Program-made: the position numbers and the translations under genes
Shown: one piece after another, positions 46,718-55,555 of the stretch
How the letters are laid out: each line of letters starts with the position of its first letter
How positions within the stretch are numbered: position 1 is the stretch's first letter
Notes under the pieces: model-generated
Databases searched by the model: none
Told to the model about the DNA's origin: nothing
What the model saw: the letters and a program-made list of their open reading frames with translations, nothing else
NCBI GenBank assembly: GCA_020630435.1
Contig: JAHDBJ010000007.1
Location: forward strand, 1-64,000
DNA length: 64,000 nt
DNA from: Saprospiraceae bacterium
Lineage (GTDB): Bacteria; Bacteroidota; Bacteroidia; Chitinophagales; Saprospiraceae
Reading direction: 5' to 3'

Positions 46718-47494
46718 ATGCAAAACATAAAATGGAGCATGGGCTTATTATTTCTTCTATCCTTCTGCTTGAATGGGTTTGCACAAGGTCCTCCTATAAC
46801 GGGAGATAAACCTATTATGTTGGGCGCAAATAGTTGGGTCATAAAGACTCTCACCGAAATTAGAAAGACTGAAGAAGGCATTTTTGCCAAAGCCCCTTTA
46901 ATGGTTCATTATCTACCTACCTCTAATACGCTTATTGGGGTTTATATTCCATTCATTAATTATAATTTTGATGATGGGATAAGAAACCAATCTTTAGGGG
47001 ATATTGAACTCCTAGCGAAATATCAATTTTATCGTAAAGATGAAATGGGTAAAACCTTTCGGTTAGTCGCTAAAACATTACAAACCTTGCCTACTGGTAA
47101 ACCGATTGGTTTAGAAGGGATAAGCATGGATGCTTATCAGAGCTATGTTGGAATTGTAGCTGGATACGAAACCATAAAGTACGGAATTTCCAATGAGATT
47201 GGTTATAACCTACAACCTTCTAATGATCTAGACGAATTAAGGTATAAACTTGGTTTTGGGCTACCGCTTTTAAAACCTACCTATCCCGTTAATCAGATCA
47301 ATCTTTACTTTGAATACCAGAGTAGTTGGTTTACTTCCTTGAACAAATACCTTTTGATGTATGCTCAAGGTATTCAATATGCTAAAGGCAGATTAACCGT
47401 TGAAGCAGCAATACAACTACCCTTAATTCAAACTATCTCCGAAGAAAAACAGCGAAACTTTAGTCTGTTTTTAGGTACGAGATATGTTTTTTAA
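46718..47494 (+). CDS. Putative outer-membrane beta-barrel protein
   Basis: 258 aa from the ATG at 46718, which gives a clean signal peptide (MQNIKWSMGLLFLLSFCLNGFAQ region). A TTG-initiated longer frame from 46637 adds a non-signal extension and is rejected. Alternating amphipathic strands with aromatic girdles (LIGVYIPFINYNF; QINLYFEYQSSWF) and a C-terminal Phe (YVF) indicate an outer-membrane barrel of about 10-12 strands, perhaps of the MetA-pathway/transporter type. It lies between the HYC_CC_PP and HMA genes. Confidence 0.78.
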   Translation: MQNIKWSMGLLFLLSFCLNGFAQGPPITGDKPIMLGANSWVIKTLTEIRKTEEGIFAKAPLMVHYLPTSNTLIGVYIPFINYNFDDGIRNQSLGDIELLAKYQFYRKDEMGKTFRLVAKTLQTLPTGKPIGLEGISMDAYQSYVGIVAGYETIKYGISNEIGYNLQPSNDLDELRYKLGFGLPLLKPTYPVNQINLYFEYQSSWFTSLNKYLLMYAQGIQYAKGRLTVEAAIQLPLIQTISEEKQRNFSLFLGTRYVF

Positions 47495-47517
47495 TCACAT
47501 TTAAAAATTTAATAAAA

Positions 47518-48144
47518 ATGAAAAATATCTTTGTAATTATTTTATCCCTTTTCCTTTTAGGAACAACATATAATATAAATGCTCAATCAAAAACAATAGA
47601 TCAATTTACTGTTCAAGTAGACGGCTTAGGTTGTCCTTTTTGCGCTTATGGTTTAGAGAAAAAATTCAAAGAACTCAAAGGCATCAAAAAAGTAAAAATT
47701 GAAATGGAAACAGGAATCATGAACTTTGAATATCCAAGCAGTAAACAATTAAGTATTGAGCAAGTTGAGCAACAAGTAGAAAAAGCAGGATATACACCTG
47801 TAAATGTCTCTATCACAAGGGCTGATGGTAGTCTAGAACAAACAGAGAATAACAATACAACGGAAATAGAAGGTGACCTACAAAACATTGTATTTTTTGT
47901 TGCTGGAAATTGTGGTATGTGTAAATCTAGAATTGAAAATACGGTTAAGAAAATGGACGGAATTCAAAGTGCTGAATGGAATAAAAAGACTAAACAATTA
48001 ACCGTAAAGACAAGCTCAAACATTTCACAAGCTGATATTGAAAAAGCCGTTGCAAATATAGGACACGATACTAAAAGTATAAAAGCAAAAACCGAAACAT
48101 ATAATAATTTACCTGGATGTTGCCAATACGAGAGAGGTCAATAA
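47518..48144 (+). CDS. Secreted protein with two heavy-metal-associated (HMA) domains
   Basis: 208 aa with a signal peptide (1-22, NINAQ). HMA domain 1 (~28-100) has CPFC (Cys39, Cys42); HMA domain 2 (~122-190) has CGMC (Cys132, Cys135). The tail NNLPGCCQY adds Cys201-Cys202, and a His sits in NIGHDTK. CxxC HMA domains bind Cu(I) or similar soft metals, so a periplasmic metallochaperone is the natural reading. It starts 23 bp after the barrel gene. Confidence 0.9.
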   Translation: MKNIFVIILSLFLLGTTYNINAQSKTIDQFTVQVDGLGCPFCAYGLEKKFKELKGIKKVKIEMETGIMNFEYPSSKQLSIEQVEQQVEKAGYTPVNVSITRADGSLEQTENNNTTEIEGDLQNIVFFVAGNCGMCKSRIENTVKKMDGIQSAEWNKKTKQLTVKTSSNISQADIEKAVANIGHDTKSIKAKTETYNNLPGCCQYERGQ

Positions 48145-48160
48145 TCTATTTAAAAGCATG

Positions 48161-48198
48161 GTGGGGACAGTCTTTTTAGATTTAGAAGATGTCTCCAC
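48161..48198 (+). terminator. Hairpin between the HMA and NHL genes
   Basis: GTGGGGACA (48161-48169) pairs with TGTCTCCAC (48190-48198) through nine pairs, one of them G-U on the plus strand; TCTT/AAGA extends it inward. Only a weak T-run follows, and the NHL start lies 15 bp on. It could be a terminator, an attenuator or a translational control hairpin. Confidence 0.45.
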
Positions 48199-48213
48199 TT
48201 TAAAATATAAAAG

Positions 48214-49017
48214 ATGAAACAACTATTTTTAATAATGCTTTGTATCTTCTCTATATTTTCCTGTGCGGAAAATGAGAAGCAATGGCAGTTCGTAGAAACA
48301 ATTGATTTAGGAACAATCACACCGATTGGATTCGTGTTTCAAGGCAATAATATATGGATTGCGGACGGTGATCATAATCAAATTGTGGAGGTAAATCAAA
48401 AAGGAAAAATCCAAAATGTATTTCCCAATTTTGAACGTCCAATGCACCTAGATATAAAGGGAAAAACATTTTTCATACCTGAATACGGGTCAGATCAAAT
48501 CATCGAATTTACGAATGGTCAAAAAGACAGTTTAGAAGTCCCTGATGGTTTAGATGCCCCTGCTGGTGTTGCTGTTTATAATGAAGAAATCGCAATTGCA
48601 GATTTTTATAATCATCGTATTGTATATTTTGATGGTAAAGATTGGATGTTTTTTGGCAAAGAGGGAAAAACAAAAGGAGAATTATATTATCCGACAGATG
48701 TACAGATTCTATCAAGCAAAATTGTTGTAGCAGATGCTTACAATAATCGAATTCAAGTATTTGATAAAAATGGAAAATCTATACAGACAATTGGTGAAAC
48801 AGAAAAAATAAATGCCGCTACAGGTGTCTTTGCAAATGAAGAAGAAATAATCGTAACTGATTTTGAAAATAATAGAGTTCTAGTTTACAATCATAGAGGA
48901 GAACTTCAGCAAATTATATCAGAGAAAGTTGAAAAACCTACAGACATTTTAATTGAAAAAGGCACTTTGTACATTGCAAACTATAAAGGAAAAAATCTAC
49001 TTAAGATGAACAAATAA
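48214..49017 (+). CDS. NHL-repeat lipoprotein
   Basis: 267 aa. Lipoprotein signal MKQLFLIMLCIFSIFSC (Cys17). The rest is a beta-propeller of repeated NHL units, for example IWIADGDHNQIVEVN, IAIADFYNHRIVYFD, IVVADAYNNRIQVFD and IIVTDFENNRVLVYN. NHL propellers bind ligands or proteins, and some are lyases; no catalytic site is evident here. Last gene of the 46-49 kb cluster. Confidence 0.88.
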   Translation: MKQLFLIMLCIFSIFSCAENEKQWQFVETIDLGTITPIGFVFQGNNIWIADGDHNQIVEVNQKGKIQNVFPNFERPMHLDIKGKTFFIPEYGSDQIIEFTNGQKDSLEVPDGLDAPAGVAVYNEEIAIADFYNHRIVYFDGKDWMFFGKEGKTKGELYYPTDVQILSSKIVVADAYNNRIQVFDKNGKSIQTIGETEKINAATGVFANEEEIIVTDFENNRVLVYNHRGELQQIISEKVEKPTDILIEKGTLYIANYKGKNLLKMNK

Positions 49018-49024
49018 AGCTATT

Positions 49025-49062
49025 GTAGCTTTGTGGGATATGATACTATCCCACAAAGTTAC
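49025..49062. terminator. Terminator between convergent NHL and tonB-like genes
   Basis: 16-bp stem containing the perfect repeat CTTTGTGGGATA (49029-49040) and TATCCCACAAAG (49047-49058). A second small hairpin, TAGGC (49065-49069) with GCCTA (49076-49080) then TTTT, follows for plus-strand transcripts. Confidence 0.75.
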
Positions 49063-49077
49063 TTTAGGCAACAAAGC

Positions 49078-50007
49078 CTATTTTAAACTCTCCTTAGGAA
49101 TCGATTTTTTAGGTTCTGGTTTTATGATTTGGTACACCTGTTCTAGTTCGGCTATCGTTTTTTTATCTTGGATAGAGATAAGAAAGGTTATTTGACTATT
49201 TGTTTTTGCTTTCGCAAAAATTTGTCTCATTTTTTTATTTATCACCCCATTACTATTGGCTGTACGTAGGTTATTGCGTTTTTCATACATCATGGTCATA
49301 GCCGTAATAGGAATTTCATTCCCAAATCGATCCCTTACAATTATCTTACCAGCACTATTCTCTTTTACATCCTCTTTTGTTAATATATTTTTCTGGAAGC
49401 CACCCCAAGTAATTTTATACTTTTTAGTTACATCTCCATCAGTTTTTAAATTAAAACGTAATGGCAACTGTAGTTTAACTTTTACTTTTTCATCAGCTTC
49501 TTTGGCAGCAGCCCATCTAGGCATACTTTTTAATACCCGAAGCCCTTCAGCACCACATCCACCACCTATATCTCTAACCACTTTGGGTGCTAGTATCTTA
49601 CCTGTTTCATCTATGATAAAACTCACCAAAACAATTCCTTGAATATTCTTCTCCTTTGCTTCCTTAGGATACTTTAAATTTTCTTTGATAAATTCTACTA
49701 ATTTGAGGTTAGAACAAGTCCGCCTTTCAGTGTTATCCATGTCCTGTTCATCACAATTTCCAAAATAAGGCATCTCTGAAGCATTCAAATAGACTAGTCC
49801 ATAAGGAGTTTCCTCTGTTTCTTTTTCCTCTTCCAACTCATCATCAAATACAAAAGCATCTTCTTCTGTATCTGTTGCTACCTCATCAGTAGACTGTCCA
49901 AAAAATGGATCTGGTAAGACATCATTCCTATTATCATCTGATTGTGCTAACAAAAAAAGGGGCAAGAGTAGTAGTACACAACTACATAAGGTAATTTGCT
50001 TTCTCAT
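49078..50007 (-). CDS. Energy transducer TonB-family protein
   Basis: 309 aa. N-terminal hydrophobic segment or signal (1-22), an acidic linker (EEDAFVFDDELEEEKETEE), then a TonB C-terminal domain (about 108-195: VEFIKENLKYPKEAKEKNIQG, VLVSFIIDETGKI, LRVLKSMPRW). A further ~100 residues of unknown fold follow. The signal-peptide-like N-terminus without the usual cytoplasmic ExbB-contacting motif suggests a periplasmic TonB-CTD protein rather than a classical transducer. Confidence 0.85.
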   Translation of the reverse strand: MRKQITLCSCVLLLLPLFLLAQSDDNRNDVLPDPFFGQSTDEVATDTEEDAFVFDDELEEEKETEETPYGLVYLNASEMPYFGNCDEQDMDNTERRTCSNLKLVEFIKENLKYPKEAKEKNIQGIVLVSFIIDETGKILAPKVVRDIGGGCGAEGLRVLKSMPRWAAAKEADEKVKVKLQLPLRFNLKTDGDVTKKYKITWGGFQKNILTKEDVKENSAGKIIVRDRFGNEIPITAMTMMYEKRNNLRTANSNGVINKKMRQIFAKAKTNSQITFLISIQDKKTIAELEQVYQIIKPEPKKSIPKESLK

Positions 50008-50275
50008 ATTTAAATTTGTAGCTTTTTTATGTAAAAACCGACCTACTCTTTATATCAAATTGTTTTTCATTTATTCTAAAAGAGTATAATAGGTAGTAGA
50101 AAGTTGGTGTTATGATTAAAAACACGGCAAGCATTATGTAATTGTGTTGCTAATTATCTTCCCTAATAATTAGGATTACAAGGTAGTAAAAAATCACCAT
50201 ATTTTTAATATTTCCCAACAACAAAAAGCAATCCAAAATGTTTAAGTTTTTAATTAAAATACAATAATGTAAAAA

Positions 50276-50674
50276 ATGAAACATTCTCTACTGCTTTTTG
50301 ATGGTATTTGTAATCTATGTAATACCACTGTACAAACTATTATCAAATATGATACCAAAGAGATTTTCAAATTTGCGGCTCTACAATCTCCAGTAGGTCA
50401 ACAAATACTTCAACAGTTTCAATTGCCTAAAAAAAATTTTGAGACCTTAGTCTTAGTTGAAAATACTCATTGTTATTTCCGCTCAACAGCCGCACTTAGA
50501 GTAGCCTGGCGTCTAGGAGGATTCTGGAGATTGCTTTATCTGTTTATCATTATTCCTCGACCTCTTAGGGATTATATATATTCTTTTGTGGCTAAAAATC
50601 GTTATAAATGGTATGGGAAACAAGCGTCTTGTATGATGCCCACACCAGAATTAAGACGCAGGTTTTTGGAGTAA
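50276..50674 (+). CDS. DCC-family thiol-disulfide oxidoreductase-like protein
   Basis: 132 aa. The DCC1-like (DUF393) signature FDGICNLCNTTVQ (Cys12, Cys15) is followed by FAALQSPVGQQIL, RSTAALRVAWRLGGFW and YSFVAKNRYKWYGK, all typical. Members are predicted thiol-disulfide proteins of unknown partner. The SUKH gene begins 31 bp downstream. Confidence 0.9.
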   Translation: MKHSLLLFDGICNLCNTTVQTIIKYDTKEIFKFAALQSPVGQQILQQFQLPKKNFETLVLVENTHCYFRSTAALRVAWRLGGFWRLLYLFIIIPRPLRDYIYSFVAKNRYKWYGKQASCMMPTPELRRRFLE

Positions 50675-50682
50675 GAATATTA

Positions 50683-50704
50683 TTAATTAGGTAAACTTAC
50701 TTAA
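50683..50704. promoter_or_regulatory. Element copy C directly before the SUKH gene
   Basis: Its reverse complement matches copy A at 19 of 22 positions (core AAGTAAGTTTACCTAATT). It ends 1 bp before the ATG at 50706, so binding here would block ribosome loading or reflect a promoter-proximal operator. It lies in the 31-bp gap after the DCC gene. Confidence 0.4.
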
Positions 50705-50705
50705 A

Positions 50706-51257
50706 ATGAATATTGAAATAATTTTTGATAAAATCAATGGAGATCATCATGCTTTATCCGAAGAATCCATTCTTACATTCTTAAAAGAGTGGAATGCTCC
50801 TCTTTCAGTTGATGAGTTAAAAGAATTAAGGGCAAATGACATAAAACCAGCTTATTGGGACAATACACGTTTAGGCAAATGGAAGCCCAAGAAATTTGAA
50901 GAATGGCATTTCCCCGAAGGTCATTTTCCTAAAGAATATATTCAATTAATAAGCAAATATAGTGGCTGTGAATTTATAAAAGGAGAACGAGAATTCACTC
51001 TATTTTCCCCCCAAGAATTACGAGAAATGAATATTACATATGAATTGCCTATGTATATTAAAGGAGCTATATCTATTGGCTTAGACGGTTCAGGAAACCA
51101 TATTATATTTGATATGCGCTTTAGATCTGAAAACCAACACAAGGTTTTTGGTGTACATTCTGGATATTTGGAATGGGAAGGAGCAAAACTAATTGCCAAT
51201 AATTTCTTAGAGTTTATTCATGGAACTCAAAATATTGATGAACTTGTAAATCAATAG
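50706..51257 (+). CDS. SMI1/KNR4 (SUKH) family protein
   Basis: 183 aa, soluble. The SUKH pattern is visible: FPKEYIQLISKYSGCEF, FTLFSPQELREMN, ISIGLDGSGNHIIFDMR and GYLEWEGAKLIANNFLEFI. SUKH proteins include many immunity proteins against polymorphic toxins, but no toxin or T6SS gene is adjacent, so an immunity role is only possible. Assignment by pattern. Confidence 0.8.
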   Translation: MNIEIIFDKINGDHHALSEESILTFLKEWNAPLSVDELKELRANDIKPAYWDNTRLGKWKPKKFEEWHFPEGHFPKEYIQLISKYSGCEFIKGEREFTLFSPQELREMNITYELPMYIKGAISIGLDGSGNHIIFDMRFRSENQHKVFGVHSGYLEWEGAKLIANNFLEFIHGTQNIDELVNQ

Positions 51258-51419
51258 GATTATATCTCGTTTAAAGCAAATAAAAATATGTTCTATAAAA
51301 ATTGCTTAAAACTAAAACCAAAAGCTTCTACCATCTCTTTAAAATTAAGTCATTTTTTAACCATTTATACCCCACTTTTTACAAGCCAAGTCTTTATTTT
51401 TGTGTTTTAAATTTTTTCT

Positions 51420-51923
51420 ATGATTGTATCTTCTATTGTAGCTGTCGCAAAAAATAATGTCATTGGTCGACAGAATGACATCCCTTGGTATCTTCCTTCA
51501 GATCTCAAATATTTTAAAAAAACAACCTTGAACCATCATATCATCATGGGTCGAAATTGTTTTGAATCAATTGGTAGAGCCTTGCCTAAAAGAACCAATA
51601 TTGTCATAACTCGACAACCCTTTTTTATGGCGTCCAATTGTTTAGTAGCTCGATCAATTGAAGAGGCTCTAGAAATCGCTTTGGACAATGGCGAACAAGA
51701 GGCATTTATCATTGGAGGGGGGCAAATCTATACTCAAAGTGTTCCGTTTTGGGACAAAATATATCTTACTGAAGTTGATCTTGATGTCAAGGGAGATATT
51801 TTCTTTCCTAGTATCAATTATGAAGAATGGAATCTGATAAGCGAGAAAGCACATCAAGCTGATGAAAAAAATAACCATGCCTATACCTTCAAAGTTTTTG
51901 AGCGAAAAGAAGCTACGAACTAA
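51420..51923 (+). CDS. folA: Dihydrofolate reductase
   Basis: 167 aa. MIVSSIVAVAKNNVIGRQNDIPWYLPSDLKYFKKTT contains the substrate and NADPH site; HIIMGRNCFESIGRALPKRTNIVITR and FIIGGGQIYTQSVPF are conserved. It makes tetrahydrofolate. TATTTTTG at 51395-51402 fits the -7 element. Its TAA stop overlaps the next ATG (TAATG). Confidence 0.97.
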   Translation: MIVSSIVAVAKNNVIGRQNDIPWYLPSDLKYFKKTTLNHHIIMGRNCFESIGRALPKRTNIVITRQPFFMASNCLVARSIEEALEIALDNGEQEAFIIGGGQIYTQSVPFWDKIYLTEVDLDVKGDIFFPSINYEEWNLISEKAHQADEKNNHAYTFKVFERKEATN

Positions 51924-53326
51924 TGTATAGAATCATCCTCATTTTAAGTTGCTTCATTGGTTACTGTTTCCCATTACAAGGACAGCAAGATAAAGTTATT
52001 GTCAATAAAATAATCCTTGAAGGACACAAACGCACAAAAGATAATATCATTCTACGAGAACTCGATTTTCATGTAGGAGATTCTATCTTAGTTCGTGATC
52101 TAGTTTCTCGTTTAAAAGACAATGAGCGTTTTCTTTTGAATACAGGCTTATTTCTTATTGCTAAATTGAATGTTCGAGACTGGGATCAACAAACCTATAA
52201 AGTCAATATTAGCATTGAGCTCAAAGAAGCACTATATATTTATCCCATTCCTATTTTTGAACTAGCCGATCGAAATTTTAATGTATGGTGGGATCAATAC
52301 AACCATTCTTTTGCTCGGGTCAATTATGGTTTAAGATTTTTTTACAACAACGTTACAGGGCGTAGAGATTTAGCTAAAGTCGCTATACAGTTTGGCTATA
52401 CTCAAAAATATGAACTAGAGTATCGTTTACCTTATATTAATAAAGCACAGACAATAGGTATTTATGGAAATATCCTATTTTCAAGAAATAAAGAAATCGG
52501 CTATAATACATTCAATAATGATCTCCAATTTTATAGAGCCGATGATGATTTTTTATTTAAACGGTTAAGGATAGGTCTTGGGATGAGTTATCGTCCGAAG
52601 CGTAAGACTTTGCATCGTGCTCGATTGTTTTTATTTCAACATACTATAAGTGATACTGTTTCTGTCTTGAATCCTGATTTTCTACTTAGTAAACAAAGAC
52701 AACGCTATCTCAGCTTTAATTATGATGTAGAATTGGACAATAGAAATTTCAGGTATTATCCTCTTGAAGGTAACTATTTAAAAATAGCTACCCAAAAACG
52801 AGGTTTGGGAATATTCAATGAAGTCAATACATTCAGTATTACCCCCCAATTTAGACAGTATTTCAATTTTGGGAAACAAAAAAAATGGAGTACAGAAACC
52901 ATATTAAAAGGACAAGTTAGTATAATCACTAAAAAACCACCTTTTTATCTAAATAAAGCGTTAGGATACAATGAAGATTACATCAGAGGATATGAATATT
53001 ATGTAATAGATGGATTACATTTTGGTTATTTAAAATCTGGTCTTCGTTATGAGCTTATTAATAGATATGTAAACTTAGGCAAAGTTATGCCCATCAAAAG
53101 CCTTAAAACCATCCCAGTTCGAGCGTATTTAAAATTAAATGGCGACCTAGGATATGTTGATGATCCACATTATGCTGAAGGTAACCCCCTAACAAATGAT
53201 TGGTTGTGGGGTGGTGGTTTAGGTTTTGACCTTGTTTTTAATATTGATAAAGTTTTGCAGTTGGAGTATAGTGTGAATAGATTGGGCGAAAAAGGATTAT
53301 ATTTACACTTTAACCTTGTTTTTTAG
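51923..53326 (+). CDS. Omp85-like outer-membrane protein with POTRA domain
   Basis: 467 aa. Signal peptide (1-20, LQGQQ), one POTRA domain (~25-100: VNKIILEGHKRTKDNIILRELDF ... LLNTGLFLIAKLNVRDW), then a C-terminal barrel ending in LHFNLVF with terminal Phe. One POTRA and a barrel of ~350 residues is smaller than BamA or TamA, so a specialised Omp85 member is likely. It is translationally coupled to folA and lies 24 bp before nadK. Confidence 0.85.
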   Translation: MYRIILILSCFIGYCFPLQGQQDKVIVNKIILEGHKRTKDNIILRELDFHVGDSILVRDLVSRLKDNERFLLNTGLFLIAKLNVRDWDQQTYKVNISIELKEALYIYPIPIFELADRNFNVWWDQYNHSFARVNYGLRFFYNNVTGRRDLAKVAIQFGYTQKYELEYRLPYINKAQTIGIYGNILFSRNKEIGYNTFNNDLQFYRADDDFLFKRLRIGLGMSYRPKRKTLHRARLFLFQHTISDTVSVLNPDFLLSKQRQRYLSFNYDVELDNRNFRYYPLEGNYLKIATQKRGLGIFNEVNTFSITPQFRQYFNFGKQKKWSTETILKGQVSIITKKPPFYLNKALGYNEDYIRGYEYYVIDGLHFGYLKSGLRYELINRYVNLGKVMPIKSLKTIPVRAYLKLNGDLGYVDDPHYAEGNPLTNDWLWGGGLGFDLVFNIDKVLQLEYSVNRLGEKGLYLHFNLVF

Positions 53327-53350
53327 CCTTTAAATTTAATAGAACAAGTC

Positions 53351-54232
53351 ATGCAAGTTGTCGTCTATAGTCGTTTTTACAAAGAAAAAGATAAAAATCA
53401 CATTCAATACTTATTTGATGTACTTGCAGAGTACAACGTTACAACTTATGTTTATAAAGACTATCTATTACAAATCAAAGACATTATTGATTTTAAAAAA
53501 GATGTTGGGCAGTTTGATAGCTATATTGATTTTCGTGTGCGAAATATTGACTTTGTCATTTCTTTGGGAGGAGATGGTACAATCCTAAACGCCACAACGC
53601 TTGTAAAAGACTCTAAAGTACCTATACTTGGTGTCAACCTAGGACGACTAGGTTTTTTGGCGACTGTTGCCCGACAAGAAATACGAGAAAGTATTATTGC
53701 TTTACAAAGAGGAGCCTACACCCTAGACTCTCGTAAGCTGCTACAATTGGAATCTGAACCTGAGTTATTTAAGGATGAAAATTTTGCACTCAATGATTTA
53801 ACCTTACTTAAAAGGGATACATCTTCCATGATAATCTTACATACCTATATCAATGGTGAATTTCTCAATTCATACTGGGCAGATGGTATAATCGTGGCTA
53901 CTCCTACAGGTTCTACAGGTTACTCTTTAAGTTGCGGTGGCCCAATTATTTTTCCTGATTCTGGCAATTTTGTTATTACCCCTGTAGCACCTCATAACCT
54001 GAATGTTCGCCCTATAGTTATCCCTGATGACTCTATTATATCCTTTGAAATTGAGGGCCGAGCAGAAAATTTCCTTTGCACCTTAGACTCTCGATTTGAA
54101 ACGATTACAGCAGAACACCAGATTGCTGTTCGAAAGGCTGATTTTACAGTACAGCTTGTTCGTCTAGAAAACCGTGATTTTCTTTGGACTATTCGTGAAA
54201 AATTAACTTGGGGTGTAGATGTTCGGAACTAG
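53351..54232 (+). CDS. nadK: NAD kinase
   Basis: 293 aa. The ATP-binding GGDGTIL, NLGRLGFLA, TPTGSTGYSLSCGGPI and APHNLNVRPIVIPD motifs are all present. It phosphorylates NAD to NADP. The last 4 bp overlap a possible small ORF on the other strand. Confidence 0.96.
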   Translation: MQVVVYSRFYKEKDKNHIQYLFDVLAEYNVTTYVYKDYLLQIKDIIDFKKDVGQFDSYIDFRVRNIDFVISLGGDGTILNATTLVKDSKVPILGVNLGRLGFLATVARQEIRESIIALQRGAYTLDSRKLLQLESEPELFKDENFALNDLTLLKRDTSSMIILHTYINGEFLNSYWADGIIVATPTGSTGYSLSCGGPIIFPDSGNFVITPVAPHNLNVRPIVIPDDSIISFEIEGRAENFLCTLDSRFETITAEHQIAVRKADFTVQLVRLENRDFLWTIREKLTWGVDVRN

Positions 54233-54354
54233 AATAAAAGATTATTTTTTTCATCTTCAACTACTTGCTCTTGCAAATAATATTCCTCAGGGTGGCTCCC
54301 CCACCATCTTCCTAAACCAATAATAAGTAATAATATGTAAAGTATCAGAAGCAT
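54229..54354 (-). CDS. Possible 41-aa single-pass membrane protein
   Basis: An ATG at 54354 opens a frame of 41 codons. It begins MLLILYILLLIIGLGRWWG, a good membrane segment with an aromatic/Arg boundary, then a charged tail (HPEEYYLQEQVVEDEKNN). It overlaps the end of nadK by 4 bp. Upstream is AT-rich without a clear promoter. Size alone makes chance possible; the membrane-then-acidic layout is the only support. Confidence 0.35.
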   Translation of the reverse strand: MLLILYILLLIIGLGRWWGSHPEEYYLQEQVVEDEKNNLLF

Positions 54355-54502
54355 ATTTTTAATTTTTTATTTAAATAAATAGTTAGCTTAATAAGTCCAC
54401 ACTTTTAAGTACGTGACAAAAAAAAGCCATTCTAAGAATAGAACAGCTTCAAAAACAATTAATTAAAACTTATAATCTTGTATAGACGTAATTTTCAGTT
54501 AT

Positions 54503-55555
54503 TTAATTTTTCACCATTCTATGGTTAATACTTTCATATTGATTATCTATTGTAATCATATAAACCCCCTGTGGATAATTCGTTACATCAAATGCTAGAA
54601 TATTAACACCTTCTTGAGTCATATAAGACTGCTCATTCATTGTTCTACCTACAGCATCAATAATGCGAACAGTAATCTCTCCCTCTTCTAAAGCATCAAA
54701 CTCTAGCGTAAACTGCTCTGTTGTTGGATTTGGATATAACTCTAATGCTCCTTTAATAGACTTTCTTCTAATATAAATGGTTTCTGACATATCAATATGT
54801 CCATCAAAATCCAAAGAACGAACTCTATAATATTTAATAGTACCTGGATTATTGTCTTCAAATGTATAGGACTTTAACTCCGTTGAAAATCCTTCAGCAG
54901 CTATTTTGCCTAACACCTCCCATCTATCAACTCCATTATTAGATGCCTCTATATAATGCCATTGTGTATTTTCCTCTGTATACGTTGCCCAAGTCAATTG
55001 ATTATAACGCCCTTTTGATTCCCCTTTTATATAAGCAAACTCAACAGGAGTTGTCGCATTGGTAATTCCATTTTCATCTACATTGAAATAGGCAGGGTCA
55101 CAATCACTACCACCACCATTACCAACTAGACCAATTGCTGAAGCCAAAAAACCTGAACTACAAGAAGCGGTAATAACAAAAGGTGTCGATGTACAAACAA
55201 CCGTTCCATTAGGAAAACCAGAACCTGAAGCAGATACTGTTTGGGTCTGACCATTAAATTCGAAAAATACATCTTTAGGCTTTGGCCCTGAAGCCACTAC
55301 TGTTATACAAATTGTCACTTCAAAAAGACAAGTATTTGTACCTGAACCATCATCTGTAACCGTTACAATTGAGGTTGGTGAATTTAATTCAGTACAAGAT
55401 TGAGCGTACACATTACTATGAATAAACAATGTACTCATAGCAAAAACTAAAACTATTGGCATCCATTTTTGAGTACGAATACGCTGAGGTGTCAATTCTT
55501 TTTTAGTATTTAAAAATTTCGTTAGAAAGGATGTAATAAAGTACAAAAAGTCCAT
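54503..55555 (-). CDS. T9SS cargo protein with type A sorting domain
   Basis: 350 aa. A signal peptide ends near residue 52 (STLFIHSNVYAQS), preceded by an extended N-region; a start at Met32 is possible. The middle has beta-rich, Cys-containing secreted sequence (CLFEVTICITV; CTSTPFVITASCSS) and the segment VEFAYIKGESKGRYNQLTWATYTEEN. The C-terminal ~75 residues are a T9SS sorting domain (LELYPNPTTEQFTLEF ... YPQGVYMITI). Function of the mature part unknown. Confidence 0.88.
   Translation of the reverse strand: MDFLYFITSFLTKFLNTKKELTPQRIRTQKWMPIVLVFAMSTLFIHSNVYAQSCTELNSPTSIVTVTDDGSGTNTCLFEVTICITVVASGPKPKDVFFEFNGQTQTVSASGSGFPNGTVVCTSTPFVITASCSSGFLASAIGLVGNGGGSDCDPAYFNVDENGITNATTPVEFAYIKGESKGRYNQLTWATYTEENTQWHYIEASNNGVDRWEVLGKIAAEGFSTELKSYTFEDNNPGTIKYYRVRSLDFDGHIDMSETIYIRRKSIKGALELYPNPTTEQFTLEFDALEEGEITVRIIDAVGRTMNEQSYMTQEGVNILAFDVTNYPQGVYMITIDNQYESINHRMVKN

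Noticed and set aside
52840-52848. TACCCCCCA inside the Omp85-like gene, complementary to the G-rich loop of the RNA units
   Set aside because: A 9-nt complement in 64 kb is within chance expectation, and it lies deep in a coding region, so I do not claim it as a target.
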